Shown here in pieces: positions 23,081 to 31,219 of a stretch of 53,908 nt of DNA. Origin of the DNA: Bacillota bacterium (GTDB lineage Bacteria > Bacillota > Dehalobacteriia > UBA4068 > UBA4997); contig JAETTP010000012.1 in assembly GCA_021769035.1 (NCBI GenBank), positions 1-53,908 on the forward strand, given 5' to 3'. The translations under genes and the position numbers were made by a program. Below the pieces are notes generated by a model that searched no databases, was not told the DNA's origin, and saw only the letters and a program-made list of their open reading frames with translations. Position 1 is the first letter of the stretch, and each line of letters begins with the position of its first letter.

Positions 23081-23761
23081 TTATTTAGAAATATTAACCA
23101 TCAGCCGCAGCTCACCCGCGGCTGCCAATGCCTCCACTCGACTGGCAATCAACTCGTCGCTAATGCCCAGGCAATAGTTGCCCAGCACGCTGCCAATCAG
23201 CTCCAGCCTGCGGAACTCGCCTTGTTTCCGCCTGAGTTCAGCCGCCGCCTGCCGCACAAAGCAATCGTAAAAATCCGCCGCCACGCCAACCAGCCGGCCG
23301 TTCACAACCGCCCGTAGCGGCGCGTTTTCTTGCTGCAAGTCCCGCCAATGCCAGGCGCAGCCGCGGATAAAATTGGCCGGTAGCCGCTCCGCCTGCGCCG
23401 CATACTGAAAGCAGTTGTTTGCCAAAAGCATTTCGCCCCAATGCGTGCTGATAAGCACCACACCGTCCGGCCGCTCCTCAAAACGGGGCAGCCAAACCGC
23501 GCTGACCGTAGCGTCGCAGACCTGCCATGTTTCCAGCCAAAAGGCCAGCCAGTGCAGGCCGCAAATGTCCACTGGGCGTTGGCTCAGCCACAAAAGCAGC
23601 GGTTCCCCCGCCTGCACAGCTTTCAGAAGTTCCACCGGCTCTGCCTGCGCCGCAATATCGCCCACACTCAAATCCTGCTCCAGGCAGAAGATTTGGCTGG
23701 CCGGCAGGCCGGCCTCCCTGAGGCAGGCGGCGGCAGTTGGGTCGTAAAAAAAGATATTCAT
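23081..23761 (-). CDS. DUF1835-like protein of unknown function
   Basis: The 226-residue protein begins MNIFFYDPTAAACLREAG, contains LLWLSQRPVDICGLHWLAFWL (DUF1835-like middle) and ends with a DUF3658-like helical part (ELRRKQGEFRRLELIGSVLG). The start at 23761 is set by GGAGG six bases upstream; a ten-codon longer frame lacks a ribosome site. There is no signal peptide or membrane segment. It lies between lepA and panE on the minus strand. The family assignment is tentative and no function is known. Confidence 0.6.
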   Translation of the reverse strand: MNIFFYDPTAAACLREAGLPASQIFCLEQDLSVGDIAAQAEPVELLKAVQAGEPLLLWLSQRPVDICGLHWLAFWLETWQVCDATVSAVWLPRFEERPDGVVLISTHWGEMLLANNCFQYAAQAERLPANFIRGCAWHWRDLQQENAPLRAVVNGRLVGVAADFYDCFVRQAAAELRRKQGEFRRLELIGSVLGNYCLGISDELIASRVEALAAAGELRLMVNISK

Positions 23762-23817
23762 AAAACCTCCATACTTACCAGCTTCAGCCAATCAATGAGC
23801 CGTTATCAACAGCCTCC

Positions 23818-25626
23818 CTATTCTATCTCCAAAACAGCCATAAAAGCCTCCTGCGGAATAGTAACACTGCCAACCTGCTTCATGCGCTTTTTGCCGGCTT
23901 TCTGCTTTTCCAGCAGCTTGCGCTTGCGGGTCACGTCGCCGCCGTAACACTTGGCCAGCACGTCCTTGCGCATAGCCTTGATGGTTTCCCGCGCAATAAT
24001 CTTACTGCCCACCGAGGCCTGCACCGGGATTTCAAACAGCTGCCGGGGAATCAGCCGGCGCAGCTTGTCCGTCAAAGCCCGGCCGCGATAGTAGGCCTTG
24101 TCCTTGTGCACAATGCAGGAAAGCGCGTCCACCACCTCATTGTTCACCATAATATCCAGCTTCACCAGATTAGACTGCTGATAGCCGGAAAGCTCGTAAT
24201 CCAATGAAGCATAGCCTTTAGTCATACTCTTTAGCTTGTCGAAAAAGTCAAAAATAATCTCCGACAGCGGCAAATCGTAAAGCAACATCACCCGCGTCGG
24301 CGTGATGTACTCCATATTCAGGAAAGCGCCCCGTTTTTCCTGCCCCAGCTCCATCACATTGCCCACAAAATCCTTGGGCACCATAATGGTGGCCTTAACG
24401 TAGGGCTCTTCAATGCTGACGATTTCGCCGCTGGACGGCAAATCGGTGGGATTGTCAATCTCCAGCACCTCGCCGTTGGTCTTGGTGACGCGGTAATTCA
24501 CGCTGGGCGCGGTGGTTATCAGCTCCAGGTCATATTCCCGCTCCAGTCGTTCCTTAATGATTTCCATGTGCAGCAGGCCCAAAAAACCGCAACGGAAGCC
24601 AAAGCCCAGCGCGGCCGAGGTTTCCGGCTCATAGAGCAGGGCCGCGTCGTTCAGTTGCAGCTTTTCCAGCGCGTCTTTCAAATCGTTATATTTGGAGCTG
24701 TCCACCGGATAAAGGCCACAGTAAACCATTGAAACCGCCGGTCGATAACCGGGCAGTGGCAGCGGGGCCGGATTGGCCGCATCGGTAATGGTATCGCCCA
24801 CCCGCGTGTCCCGCACATTTTTAATGCTGGCGGTCAAAAAGCCCACGTCGCCGGCGGCCAGGCTGTCCACCATTTTGACGCCGGGGGCCAGCACCCCAAC
24901 CTCCACCACCTCAAATTCCTTTTGGGTATTCATCATGCGCACACGCATGCCGCGGCTCACCCGGCCCGACATCACCCGGAAATAGGGCAGCACGCCCTTG
25001 TAAGCGTCAAAAGTGCTGTCGAAAATCAGGGCGGAAAGCGGCTCCTCCCGGTCGCCGGCCGGGGCCGGAATCCGCTGCACCACGGCCTCCAGCACGTCCT
25101 CAATGCCCAGGCCGGTTTTGGCGGAAATCAGCAGCGCGTCGTCCGCCGGCAGGCCGATAACCTCCTCAATCTCCGCCTTAACCGCCTCCGGGTCGGCGTT
25201 GGGCAAATCGATTTTGTTAATAACCGGGATAATCTCCAAATTATTCTCCAAAGCCAGATACACATTGGCCAAAGTTTGGGCCTCAATGCCCTGGGCCGCG
25301 TCCACCACCAGCAGTGCGCCCTCGCAGGCTGCCAGGGAACGGCTGACCTCATAGTTAAAATCCACATGGCCGGGGGTGTCAATCAAATGCAGGGTATATT
25401 CCTGCCCATCCTTGGCCTGATAATCCAGGCGCACCGCTTTCAGCTTGATAGTAATGCCGCGCTCCCGCTCCAAATCCATATCGTCCAGCACCTGCGCCTC
25501 CATCTCCCGGCTAGAAAGCGCGCCGGTATATTCCAGCAGCCGGTCCGCCAGGGTGGACTTGCCGTGGTCAATATGCGCAATAATGCAAAAATTACGTATA
25601 TTCTTCTGTGTCGTTTCCTTGCTCAT
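23818..25626 (-). CDS. lepA: Elongation factor 4 (LepA), ribosome back-translocating GTPase
   Basis: The 602-residue translational GTPase shows G1 AHIDHGKST, switch region RGITIK, G3 DTPGH, G4 NKID and G5 SAKTG. The LepA-specific C-terminal domain ends with the basic [19 protein letters not shown] region. Length is exact for the family. The start has AAAGG upstream. In many Firmicutes lepA is close to spoIIP, as here, where murJ is inserted between the two. Confidence 0.98.
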   Translation of the reverse strand: MSKETTQKNIRNFCIIAHIDHGKSTLADRLLEYTGALSSREMEAQVLDDMDLERERGITIKLKAVRLDYQAKDGQEYTLHLIDTPGHVDFNYEVSRSLAACEGALLVVDAAQGIEAQTLANVYLALENNLEIIPVINKIDLPNADPEAVKAEIEEVIGLPADDALLISAKTGLGIEDVLEAVVQRIPAPAGDREEPLSALIFDSTFDAYKGVLPYFRVMSGRVSRGMRVRMMNTQKEFEVVEVGVLAPGVKMVDSLAAGDVGFLTASIKNVRDTRVGDTITDAANPAPLPLPGYRPAVSMVYCGLYPVDSSKYNDLKDALEKLQLNDAALLYEPETSAALGFGFRCGFLGLLHMEIIKERLEREYDLELITTAPSVNYRVTKTNGEVLEIDNPTDLPSSGEIVSIEEPYVKATIMVPKDFVGNVMELGQEKRGAFLNMEYITPTRVMLLYDLPLSEIIFDFFDKLKSMTKGYASLDYELSGYQQSNLVKLDIMVNNEVVDALSCIVHKDKAYYRGRALTDKLRRLIPRQLFEIPVQASVGSKIIARETIKAMRKDVLAKCYGGDVTRKRKLLEKQKAGKKRMKQVGSVTIPQEAFMAVLEIE

Positions 25627-25687
25627 TAATGAAAAAATCCTTTCTCACACTCAGTTTTTTATCTATATTAAGCTAATCCTGATTAAG

Positions 25688-27370
25688 CTAATCCTGCTTT
25701 TCCTCGATTTCAGCCGGTTCTGCCGGCTCTGCCGGCTCCGGCAGCTGCTTTTTGCGGTTAAATTTGCGCCGCAAAATGCCCAAAAGCTGCTCCGCCTCCG
25801 GCATTTTCCAAAGCACGGCCAAAAACATAAACAGCCCCATGCCCAGCACCATCGCCGCCAAAATTTCCGCCAGCTGGGCCAGTTTACCGCTCACCGGCAG
25901 ATACAGCTCCCAAAAACGGGCCAGCAGCCACACCGCGCCGCCCATCAAGCAGGAGATCAGCGTTGTCTGAACAGTTGACTTAATCAGCCCCCAACTGCCA
26001 ATATCGCCCACCTGCCAGTTCAGCAGCACAATCAACACCACCATATTAAAAATGCCCGCCACGGAATAGGCCAACGCCAACCCGCCTTGCGCCATATAAC
26101 GCACCAGCACAATGGAAAGCGCCACATTGACGGCAATGGAAAGCACCGCCACCGCCACCGGCTTTTTGGTGTCCTTCAGAGCGTAAAAAGCACGCGACAG
26201 CGTGTGAATAGCGGCATAGGCAAAAATACCGATAGTGTAAAAAATCAGCGCGTAAGCCGTCTGCTTGGTATCCTCCGCCGTGAAAGCGCCGCCGCGGAAC
26301 TCATACATAAAACGAATCACCGGCCCGCTCAGGGCGGCCAGGCCAAAGGAAGCCGGAATAGTCACAAAAACCACCGTGCGCACGCCCATAATCAGCGTGG
26401 CCTTGAAATTTTCCCACTTTTCCTGCGCCGCCAGTTGGGTCATCGTGGGGAAAAAGGCAATGCCCACCGTAATGCCAAACAAGGTGATAGGCAGCTGCAT
26501 CAACCGCTGGGCCGCCCGCAGCGCAGAAACCAGGCCCTCCGCCAGGCCGGAAGCCAGGTTTTGGTTCACAAACAAATTAAATTGGCTGGCGCCCAGGCCG
26601 ATGAAAACCGGCACAATCAAAGCCAGCAGCTCCTGCACGCCGGGGTGGCGTAAATCCATACTGAAGCTATAGCGCATACCCAAGCGCAGCAAGGCCACGG
26701 CCTGCACCAGAAAATTCAGCATAGCGCCCAGCACCACGCCCACCGAAAAGCCGGCAATGCCGTAGCCGGGGAAGTAATGCTCAATCGGCGCGGCCAGCAG
26801 CAGGCCGCCCAAAATAATGCCCAAATTGTAAAGCACCGAGCCCAACGCCGGGGCGGTGAAATTTTTGTAGGAATGTAAAATGCCGGTACTGATGCCGGAA
26901 AGGCACATAAAAATCACCTGCACGAACATAATGCGCGTCAGGTTGACGGTCAAAGCTTTGGTGGCGGGATCAAAACCAGGCACCAGCACGTCCACCAGCT
27001 GCGGGGCAAAGGTTACGCCAAAGGTTACGCCCAAAACCAGCAGCAGCATAATCCAGTTGAAGATAATGCTCAGCACGCGCCAGCCCTCGTCCTCCTGGTT
27101 GCGGGCCAGATAGCTGGAAAACACCGGAATAAAGGCAGAGGAAAGCGCGCCGCCTACCAATATCATATAAAGAAAATCGGGTATGGAAAAGGCCGCGTTG
27201 TAAGCGTCGGTCAGGTTGTTTTGGCCGAACTTGGCAAAAATGAGCACATCGCGCAGATAACCCAATATGCGCGAGGCAATGGTGCTGAGCATCAACAGGT
27301 TAGCCGCCGCCATCAGGGTGGCGCCGCCGCTTTTGGCTGCCGGGGTTGCGGAACTGCCCAAAAAATTCAC
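25688..27370 (-). CDS. murJ: Lipid II flippase MurJ (MviN family)
   Basis: The 560-residue MVF-family membrane protein has about 14 hydrophobic helices. Conserved pieces include ASRILGYLRDVLIFAKFGQN near the start, GALSSAFIPVFSSYLARN, and LRAAQRLMQLPITLFGITVG with the central basic residues. It should flip lipid-linked peptidoglycan precursor. The C-terminal tail is acidic with PAEPAEPAE repeats. A putative promoter (TGGTATAAT, extended -10) lies at the edge of the repeat element 27407-27524 just upstream. Confidence 0.95.
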   Translation of the reverse strand: MNFLGSSATPAAKSGGATLMAAANLLMLSTIASRILGYLRDVLIFAKFGQNNLTDAYNAAFSIPDFLYMILVGGALSSAFIPVFSSYLARNQEDEGWRVLSIIFNWIMLLLVLGVTFGVTFAPQLVDVLVPGFDPATKALTVNLTRIMFVQVIFMCLSGISTGILHSYKNFTAPALGSVLYNLGIILGGLLLAAPIEHYFPGYGIAGFSVGVVLGAMLNFLVQAVALLRLGMRYSFSMDLRHPGVQELLALIVPVFIGLGASQFNLFVNQNLASGLAEGLVSALRAAQRLMQLPITLFGITVGIAFFPTMTQLAAQEKWENFKATLIMGVRTVVFVTIPASFGLAALSGPVIRFMYEFRGGAFTAEDTKQTAYALIFYTIGIFAYAAIHTLSRAFYALKDTKKPVAVAVLSIAVNVALSIVLVRYMAQGGLALAYSVAGIFNMVVLIVLLNWQVGDIGSWGLIKSTVQTTLISCLMGGAVWLLARFWELYLPVSGKLAQLAEILAAMVLGMGLFMFLAVLWKMPEAEQLLGILRRKFNRKKQLPEPAEPAEPAEIEEKQD

Positions 27371-27406
27371 TTCCTCAAAAGAATGGTAGATTATTCTAAT
27401 ATTATA

Positions 27407-27524
27407 TTATACCACAGGAACAAGGTTTTTTACCTTATCAGAACAAATTGCACTGTGGTATTGGTTCATAAACGGTTCAATCATCGCCTACGGCTTGATT
27501 TCACCGATATTCACATTATACCAT
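27407..27524. repeat. Structured intergenic repeat, copy B
   Basis: This is colinear with copy A (2898-3018). It has TTATACCACAG at the left, a CACTGTGGTAT partner, AAGGT-TTTTT-ACCTT inside, then GGCTTGATTTCACCG and TCACATTATACCA at the right. The second hairpin has an AGCC/GGC core where copy A has AGCT/AGC, a compensatory C-G to T-A change. It lies between spoIIP and murJ, both minus-strand. Confidence 0.8.
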
Positions 27525-27557
27525 GCTAATCCAAAAAAATCTACCTTTGGCAGTAAA

Positions 27558-28406
27558 TTAGTTTGCCTCCTCCGCCAGCGTCTGCCGCAAAACCTCAGCC
27601 AGCAGACTAGCGGAATATTCCACCTCGTCAATATGGTTTTCCGTGCTGCCCATTTCCACCAAAATAGCATGATTGAAAATATGCTGGTTGTAGCGGCCGG
27701 CCTGCACCGCCACCCGCCGCAGCAAGCCGGGATAAAGTTCCTCCATTTTAGCCGCCAACCGCTGCATAAAAGCCTCGTTTTCCTGCCAATTATCATTATC
27801 ATAACGCTGGGCGCTGCCGCAAACCAGCATAATCCGGGCCGCCTTTTTGCCGTTTATCTCACAAACCGAGGCTTCCCGGCTCACTCCGGCGTCGCGGTGC
27901 ATATCAATCAACACCTGTAGCTGTGGATATGCCGCCAGCAACCCCTCCGCCGTGGCCAGCGAGTTAGCGTAGGACTTGTTCCAATCCGGCCAATCGTGAA
28001 TGGTTTCGCTCAGCACCGTGCCAATGCCCTCCGCGTTTAAGCTGGCCGCCAGCTGCGCCGCCGCCCGATAAACCCCGCCTTGCTCGCCGTAAACTTTGGC
28101 CTGGCCGGAAAAGCTGATGTAACTCTCAGAGCTGTGGGTGCAGTAAATCCCCACCTTAATTTCCGCCGCCGCCTCGGCCAGCTGCTTTTGATAATGCCGC
28201 CAGGCAAAAAGGGCCTCGCTGTCCGCCGCCAAACGCTTGGGCCAGGCGTAGACCGCCCCGGAAGCCGCGCCATAAGCTGCCAGGCTGCCCTGACCCTGAG
28301 GCCCCGCAGCCGACAGCAATGATTTCTGTCCCCAAATGGCAGCCGCCGCCAGCAGCAGCAAAAGCAGCAGCAGCCCAGCCCGTCCCTGTTTTTCTCTCTC
28401 CCGCAT
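27558..28406 (-). CDS. spoIIP: Stage II sporulation protein P (SpoIIP-type amidase/endopeptidase)
   Basis: The 282-residue protein has an N-terminal membrane anchor (GLLLLLLLLAAAAIWG) and the SpoIIP domain. Visible are THSSESY with the first metal histidine, a following acidic site in VLSETIHD, DMHRDAGVSRE with the second histidine, and the final YNQHIFNHAILVEMGSTEN. In spore formers SpoIIP works with SpoIID to thin septal peptidoglycan during engulfment. The start at 28406 is set by GGAGG six to seven bases upstream. It is divergent from rpsT. The germination protease gene gpr, which usually lies between them, is absent. Confidence 0.92.
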   Translation of the reverse strand: MREREKQGRAGLLLLLLLLAAAAIWGQKSLLSAAGPQGQGSLAAYGAASGAVYAWPKRLAADSEALFAWRHYQKQLAEAAAEIKVGIYCTHSSESYISFSGQAKVYGEQGGVYRAAAQLAASLNAEGIGTVLSETIHDWPDWNKSYANSLATAEGLLAAYPQLQVLIDMHRDAGVSREASVCEINGKKAARIMLVCGSAQRYDNDNWQENEAFMQRLAAKMEELYPGLLRRVAVQAGRYNQHIFNHAILVEMGSTENHIDEVEYSASLLAEVLRQTLAEEAN

Positions 28407-28485
28407 GGCAAACCTCCAATTAATGTTAATGCTTATGAAAAACAGGCGGCAAATATGCCAGAGCAAAATTTTTGTTTAAAACCTA

Positions 28486-28514
28486 TTGCATTTTCCATTT
28501 TTTTGTGATAAAAT
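28486..28514 (+). promoter_or_regulatory. rpsT promoter
   Basis: TTGCAT (28486-28491), 17 bp, TAAAAT (28509-28514), about 60 bases before the rpsT start. Confidence 0.75.
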
Positions 28515-28581
28515 ACTATGGTGTGATTTATATAGCTTTTTAAAGTTTTAATATAACATTCGTTTTACAGGAGGTGAAAAC

Positions 28582-28854
28582 ATGGCAAACATCAAATCTG
28601 CGAAAAAAAGAGTGCTCGTCGCCGAGGCCCGCCGCGTTAAAAACGCTGCCGCGCGTTCCCGTATCCGCACCGCCGTCAAAAAGTATGAGGCTTCCTTGCA
28701 GGCCGGCGCCAACAAAGAGGAAACCGCCGCTTTGCTGAAGGAGGTTATCAGCCTGCTTGATAAGGCTGCCCGCACCAATTTGATTCATCGCAACGCCGCC
28801 GCCAGAAGAAAATCTCATCTGGTTTTGCGTTTTAACAAAACCTATGCGGCCTAA
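28582..28854 (+). CDS. rpsT: 30S ribosomal protein S20
   Basis: The 90-residue basic protein has MANIKSAKKRVLVAEARR, the classic S20 N terminus, and ends NLIHRNAAARRKSHLV plus a short tail. AGGAGGTG precedes the ATG. It is transcribed alone, divergent from spoIIP, and followed by its own terminator. Confidence 0.98.
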   Translation: MANIKSAKKRVLVAEARRVKNAAARSRIRTAVKKYEASLQAGANKEETAALLKEVISLLDKAARTNLIHRNAAARRKSHLVLRFNKTYAA

Positions 28855-28875
28855 TTTTTATAAAAGCACATTAGC

Positions 28876-28914
28876 AAAAGGTGATTGTCGGAAAACGACA
28901 ACCACCTTTTTTAA
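28876..28914 (+). terminator. rpsT terminator
   Basis: AAAGGTGATTGTCG pairs with CGACAACCACCTTT, followed by T residues. Its left arm resembles the terminators at 29768 and 30499. Confidence 0.9.
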
Positions 28915-28932
28915 TAAACCCAATTTAAGGAG

Positions 28933-29775
28933 TTGTTTAATATCGAAACAAAACGCAATCCCCTTGCCCTTGTTTTGGCGGTTTACGGAATTTGCTTCCT
29001 CTGCCGCATTTGGGAATACTTCATTCTGCGCACCGACCAAACCTTTTGGGGCGAGGCCTTTCTGCACAAGCTGGCCGGGATTGCCATTTTGCTGCTGACG
29101 CTGCGGCTTTGCCGGCTCAGCCTGAAAAGTATCGGCTTTGGCTTCAGCAACGGTCTGGGCCAGCTTCTGGCCGGCCTGGCCTTTGGCCTGCTGGTTTTCC
29201 TGCCGGCCTATCTTGTGGAAATTGCCCTACTGGCCGCGCAAAATAAAACGCCCAGCCTGGAAATATACGTAAGCGCCTACGCCGTCGACGGCAACAGCAG
29301 CCGGCAAACCGCTCTGATATTCTTTATCATCTGCCTGCTTGGCAACATCATAAACGTTATAATGGAAGAGGGCGTGTTTCGCGGGCTGTTTCAAAAGCTG
29401 CTGGAAAATAAATATTCCTTTATCGCCGCCGCCTGCTTTTCCGCAATCCTCTTTGGCTTTTGGCATATTATGGCGCCCCTGCGCAGCTACTATGACGGCA
29501 CGATGAGCTTCAACGGCTTAATTGCCAATGCGTTGCTGCTGGTCAGCACCTCCGCCCTGGTCGGTTTTAAATTTTCCCTGCTGACTAAACTCACCAACAG
29601 CCTGTATATGGCAATGGGCCACCATTTCATAAACAATGCCATTGTCAATATGCTCCACGTCGCTTCCAGCAGCGGTGCCGATGAATTGATGGTGCTTAGA
29701 ATCTCCATTGCTCAGGCCGTATCGTTTATAATCGTCCTAATCTGGTACATTCTGGCACAGACAAAAGAAAGGTGA
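28933..29775 (+). CDS. CPBP-family intramembrane metalloprotease
   Basis: The protein of about 280 residues has some eight hydrophobic segments. The CPBP/Abi active-site motifs are EEGVFRGLFQKLL (glutamates and arginine) and FGFWHIM (histidine), with a third histidine in MGHHFINNAIVN. Such proteases cleave CAAX-like or other membrane substrates and often provide bacteriocin immunity. The start is unclear: TTG at 28933 directly abuts TTAAGGAG, while an ATC at 28942 would have normal spacing. The stop codon lies within the arm of the following terminator. It sits 18 bases past the rpsT terminator with no clear promoter. Confidence 0.88.
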   Translation: MFNIETKRNPLALVLAVYGICFLCRIWEYFILRTDQTFWGEAFLHKLAGIAILLLTLRLCRLSLKSIGFGFSNGLGQLLAGLAFGLLVFLPAYLVEIALLAAQNKTPSLEIYVSAYAVDGNSSRQTALIFFIICLLGNIINVIMEEGVFRGLFQKLLENKYSFIAAACFSAILFGFWHIMAPLRSYYDGTMSFNGLIANALLLVSTSALVGFKFSLLTKLTNSLYMAMGHHFINNAIVNMLHVASSSGADELMVLRISIAQAVSFIIVLIWYILAQTKER

Positions 29776-29805
29776 TTGCCCAAATTTCGGCAAGCACCTT
29801 TTTTA
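29768..29805 (+). terminator. Terminator overlapping CPBP gene stop
   Basis: AAAGGTGATTGCC and GGCAAGCACCTTT form a bulged stem followed by T residues. The TGA stop of the protease gene is part of the left arm. Confidence 0.85.
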
Positions 29806-30084
29806 TTATTCATCAAACAAGTCTGCGTGCGTGCCGGTGCGGAAAGCAATCAACACCAGCTCGTCATTATCGACGGTATAAATCAGCAGCCAATCCGGCA
29901 AAATATGGCACTCCCGATAGCCCTGGTAATCACCGGTTAAGGCGTGGTCTTTATATCTTAATGGAAGCCTTTTCTTTTCACGCAGCATATCAATAATTGT
30001 TTCAATTTTATTTGTATCATACCCCCGCTTCATCATTCTTTTATAATCTCGACGGTATTTAGCAGTTAATTTTAATCTTAACAT
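29806..30084 (-). CDS. YafQ/RelE-family toxin (mRNA interferase)
   Basis: The 92-residue toxin begins MLRLKLTAKYRRDYKRMMKR and has the YafQ features LPLRYKDHALTGDYQGYREC, the ILPDWLLIY strand, and the end RTGTHADLFDE with the catalytic histidine. RelE-fold toxins cut mRNA on the ribosome. It starts 3 bases after the antitoxin gene, giving a standard antitoxin-toxin operon. Its last codons merge with the T-rich end of the convergent CPBP terminator. Confidence 0.92.
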   Translation of the reverse strand: MLRLKLTAKYRRDYKRMMKRGYDTNKIETIIDMLREKKRLPLRYKDHALTGDYQGYRECHILPDWLLIYTVDNDELVLIAFRTGTHADLFDE

Positions 30085-30087
30085 GAT

Positions 30088-30408
30088 TTAAACCTCATAC
30101 TCCGGTTCTGCTTCCTGCTCAGCTGCAATCTCAGCTTCCAATTCCAGGGTAAGTTCATGTGCCGAATTATAGGTTTTCGCTTCAATCTTGCCGTCCAAAA
30201 TATCCCTGGCCTCCTGCATAGCCGCCAATGTTTCCTCGTTATATTTGGGCATTCTCACCTCAAATGGCATGCCCTCCACCAGCAGCGCCTTATGCAAAAA
30301 CACGTTTATCGCCTCAGTCACCGTCAGGCCCAAATTGGCGAACAGCTCCTCCGCCTGCGCCTTAATTTCCGGTTCAATCCGAATATTCAAATTTGCAGTT
30401 TTAGCCAT
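30088..30408 (-). CDS. RelB/DinJ-family antitoxin
   Basis: The 106-residue antitoxin begins MAKTANLNIRIEPEIKAQAE, a ribbon-helix-helix N terminus of the RelB/DinJ type, with GLTVTEAINVFLHKALLVEG following. The C-terminal part is acidic (ELTLELEAEIAAEQEAEPEYEV) and should wrap the toxin. The start at 30408 follows GGAGGTG by six bases; a longer frame would start inside the promoter. It should autorepress through the palindrome over its promoter. Confidence 0.92.
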   Translation of the reverse strand: MAKTANLNIRIEPEIKAQAEELFANLGLTVTEAINVFLHKALLVEGMPFEVRMPKYNEETLAAMQEARDILDGKIEAKTYNSAHELTLELEAEIAAEQEAEPEYEV

Positions 30409-30441
30409 AGAAAACACCTCCGCAATTTTTATTCTAGCTAT

Positions 30442-30470
30442 ATTATAAACCCTTTGGCGCACAATGTCAA
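30442..30470 (-). promoter_or_regulatory. relB-yafQ promoter
   Basis: On the minus strand TTGACA (30465-30470), 17 bp, TATAAT (30442-30447): a perfect consensus. Confidence 0.88.
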
Positions 30471-30489
30471 CACATTGTTTTACGCCAAA
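30453..30489. promoter_or_regulatory. Putative autoregulatory operator of relB-yafQ
   Basis: Inner arms ACAATGT (30461-30467) and ACATTGT (30472-30478) and outer arms TTTGGCG (30453-30459) and CGCCAAA (30483-30489) form a nested palindrome that covers the -35 box. This suits a ribbon-helix-helix repressor. Confidence 0.7.
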
Positions 30490-30498
30490 AGGCTAAAC

Positions 30499-30534
30499 GG
30501 GTGATTGTCAATTTCCGGCAATCTCCCTTTTTTT
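30499..30534 (+). terminator. Plus-directed terminator without a plus-strand gene
   Basis: GGGTGATTGTC and GGCAATCTCCC form a stem followed by seven T. It resembles the terminator at 29768-29805 over its whole length. No plus-strand gene lies between them, so it seems to be a duplicated copy on the other side of the toxin-antitoxin cassette. Confidence 0.75.
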
Positions 30535-31219
30535 ATTCTTCAGTTGTATCTTTCGGCCATTCGTCCCCCTGCATACGACAGGTGAAATCGTGCAGCAAAT
30601 CGTCGTAGGTCATATAGGGCATTTTAAAACCGTGCTGGTGCAGCTCCAGCTCATTACAGACAATCTGCCAATCCAAATCCGCCAAAACATCAGATAGCGC
30701 AATATAACGTTCATCTTGCAGCCAATCGGCCACCAAAGCCTGCTGCTCCGGGGAAAAGGCAGCCAGCTCCGCCGGCAAATAAGGCTTCTGCTTAGCTCGT
30801 TTCACAAAAATATCAACAAAATCCCGGTAAAATGGCAGCCCCTCCGGGTCACGCCGGTTGCGCTCCAACCTCGCCTGAGCTTCCCGCTGATTTTCCGCCA
30901 TCTCCGCATCCTTTTTCTGATTATAAATACGCTGTTCTTCAGCAGCGGCCCGCGCATAAACCCCAGAGTGGGAAAACGGTATCTGCATTTTTTGCAAATA
31001 CCGTTCCGCGCCAACCTGGCATTTTTCCATAAAGGAATTAGGGCCATACAAGCTGGGGGCCCGATTTAGGCGGCTGAAATCGCCGGGGCTAATCAGCTTT
31101 TTCACCGCGGACGAATGAGCTGACCACCAAGCCTGCCATTCCGTCAATTCAATCTGGCAGGCGGCCAACCGCAGCAGCACCGCCTGCAATTCGTCCTGTA
31201 AGTTCTGCATATCAGCCAT
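30533..31219 (-). CDS. Unrecognised protein, terminal gene of leu operon
   Basis: The 228-residue protein belongs to no family I recognise. It has no signal peptide or membrane segment. The first 60 residues are helical and Trp-rich (LTEWQAWWSAHSSA), residues ~90-125 form a charged, probably coiled helix (NQKKDAEMAENQREAQARLE), and the C-terminal half is hydrophobic-patterned and ends acidic. Its ATG overlaps the leuB stop by 8 bases, so it is translated with the leucine operon. This may simply reflect gene fusion into the operon tail. No function is proposed. Confidence 0.75.
   Translation of the reverse strand: MADMQNLQDELQAVLLRLAACQIELTEWQAWWSAHSSAVKKLISPGDFSRLNRAPSLYGPNSFMEKCQVGAERYLQKMQIPFSHSGVYARAAAEEQRIYNQKKDAEMAENQREAQARLERNRRDPEGLPFYRDFVDIFVKRAKQKPYLPAELAAFSPEQQALVADWLQDERYIALSDVLADLDWQIVCNELELHQHGFKMPYMTYDDLLHDFTCRMQGDEWPKDTTEE

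Noticed and set aside
27371-27557. CRISPR-like or IS element at the murJ-spoIIP gap
   Set aside because: Only one repeat unit with internal symmetry and no spacers or transposase; it is better described as a dispersed structured repeat.
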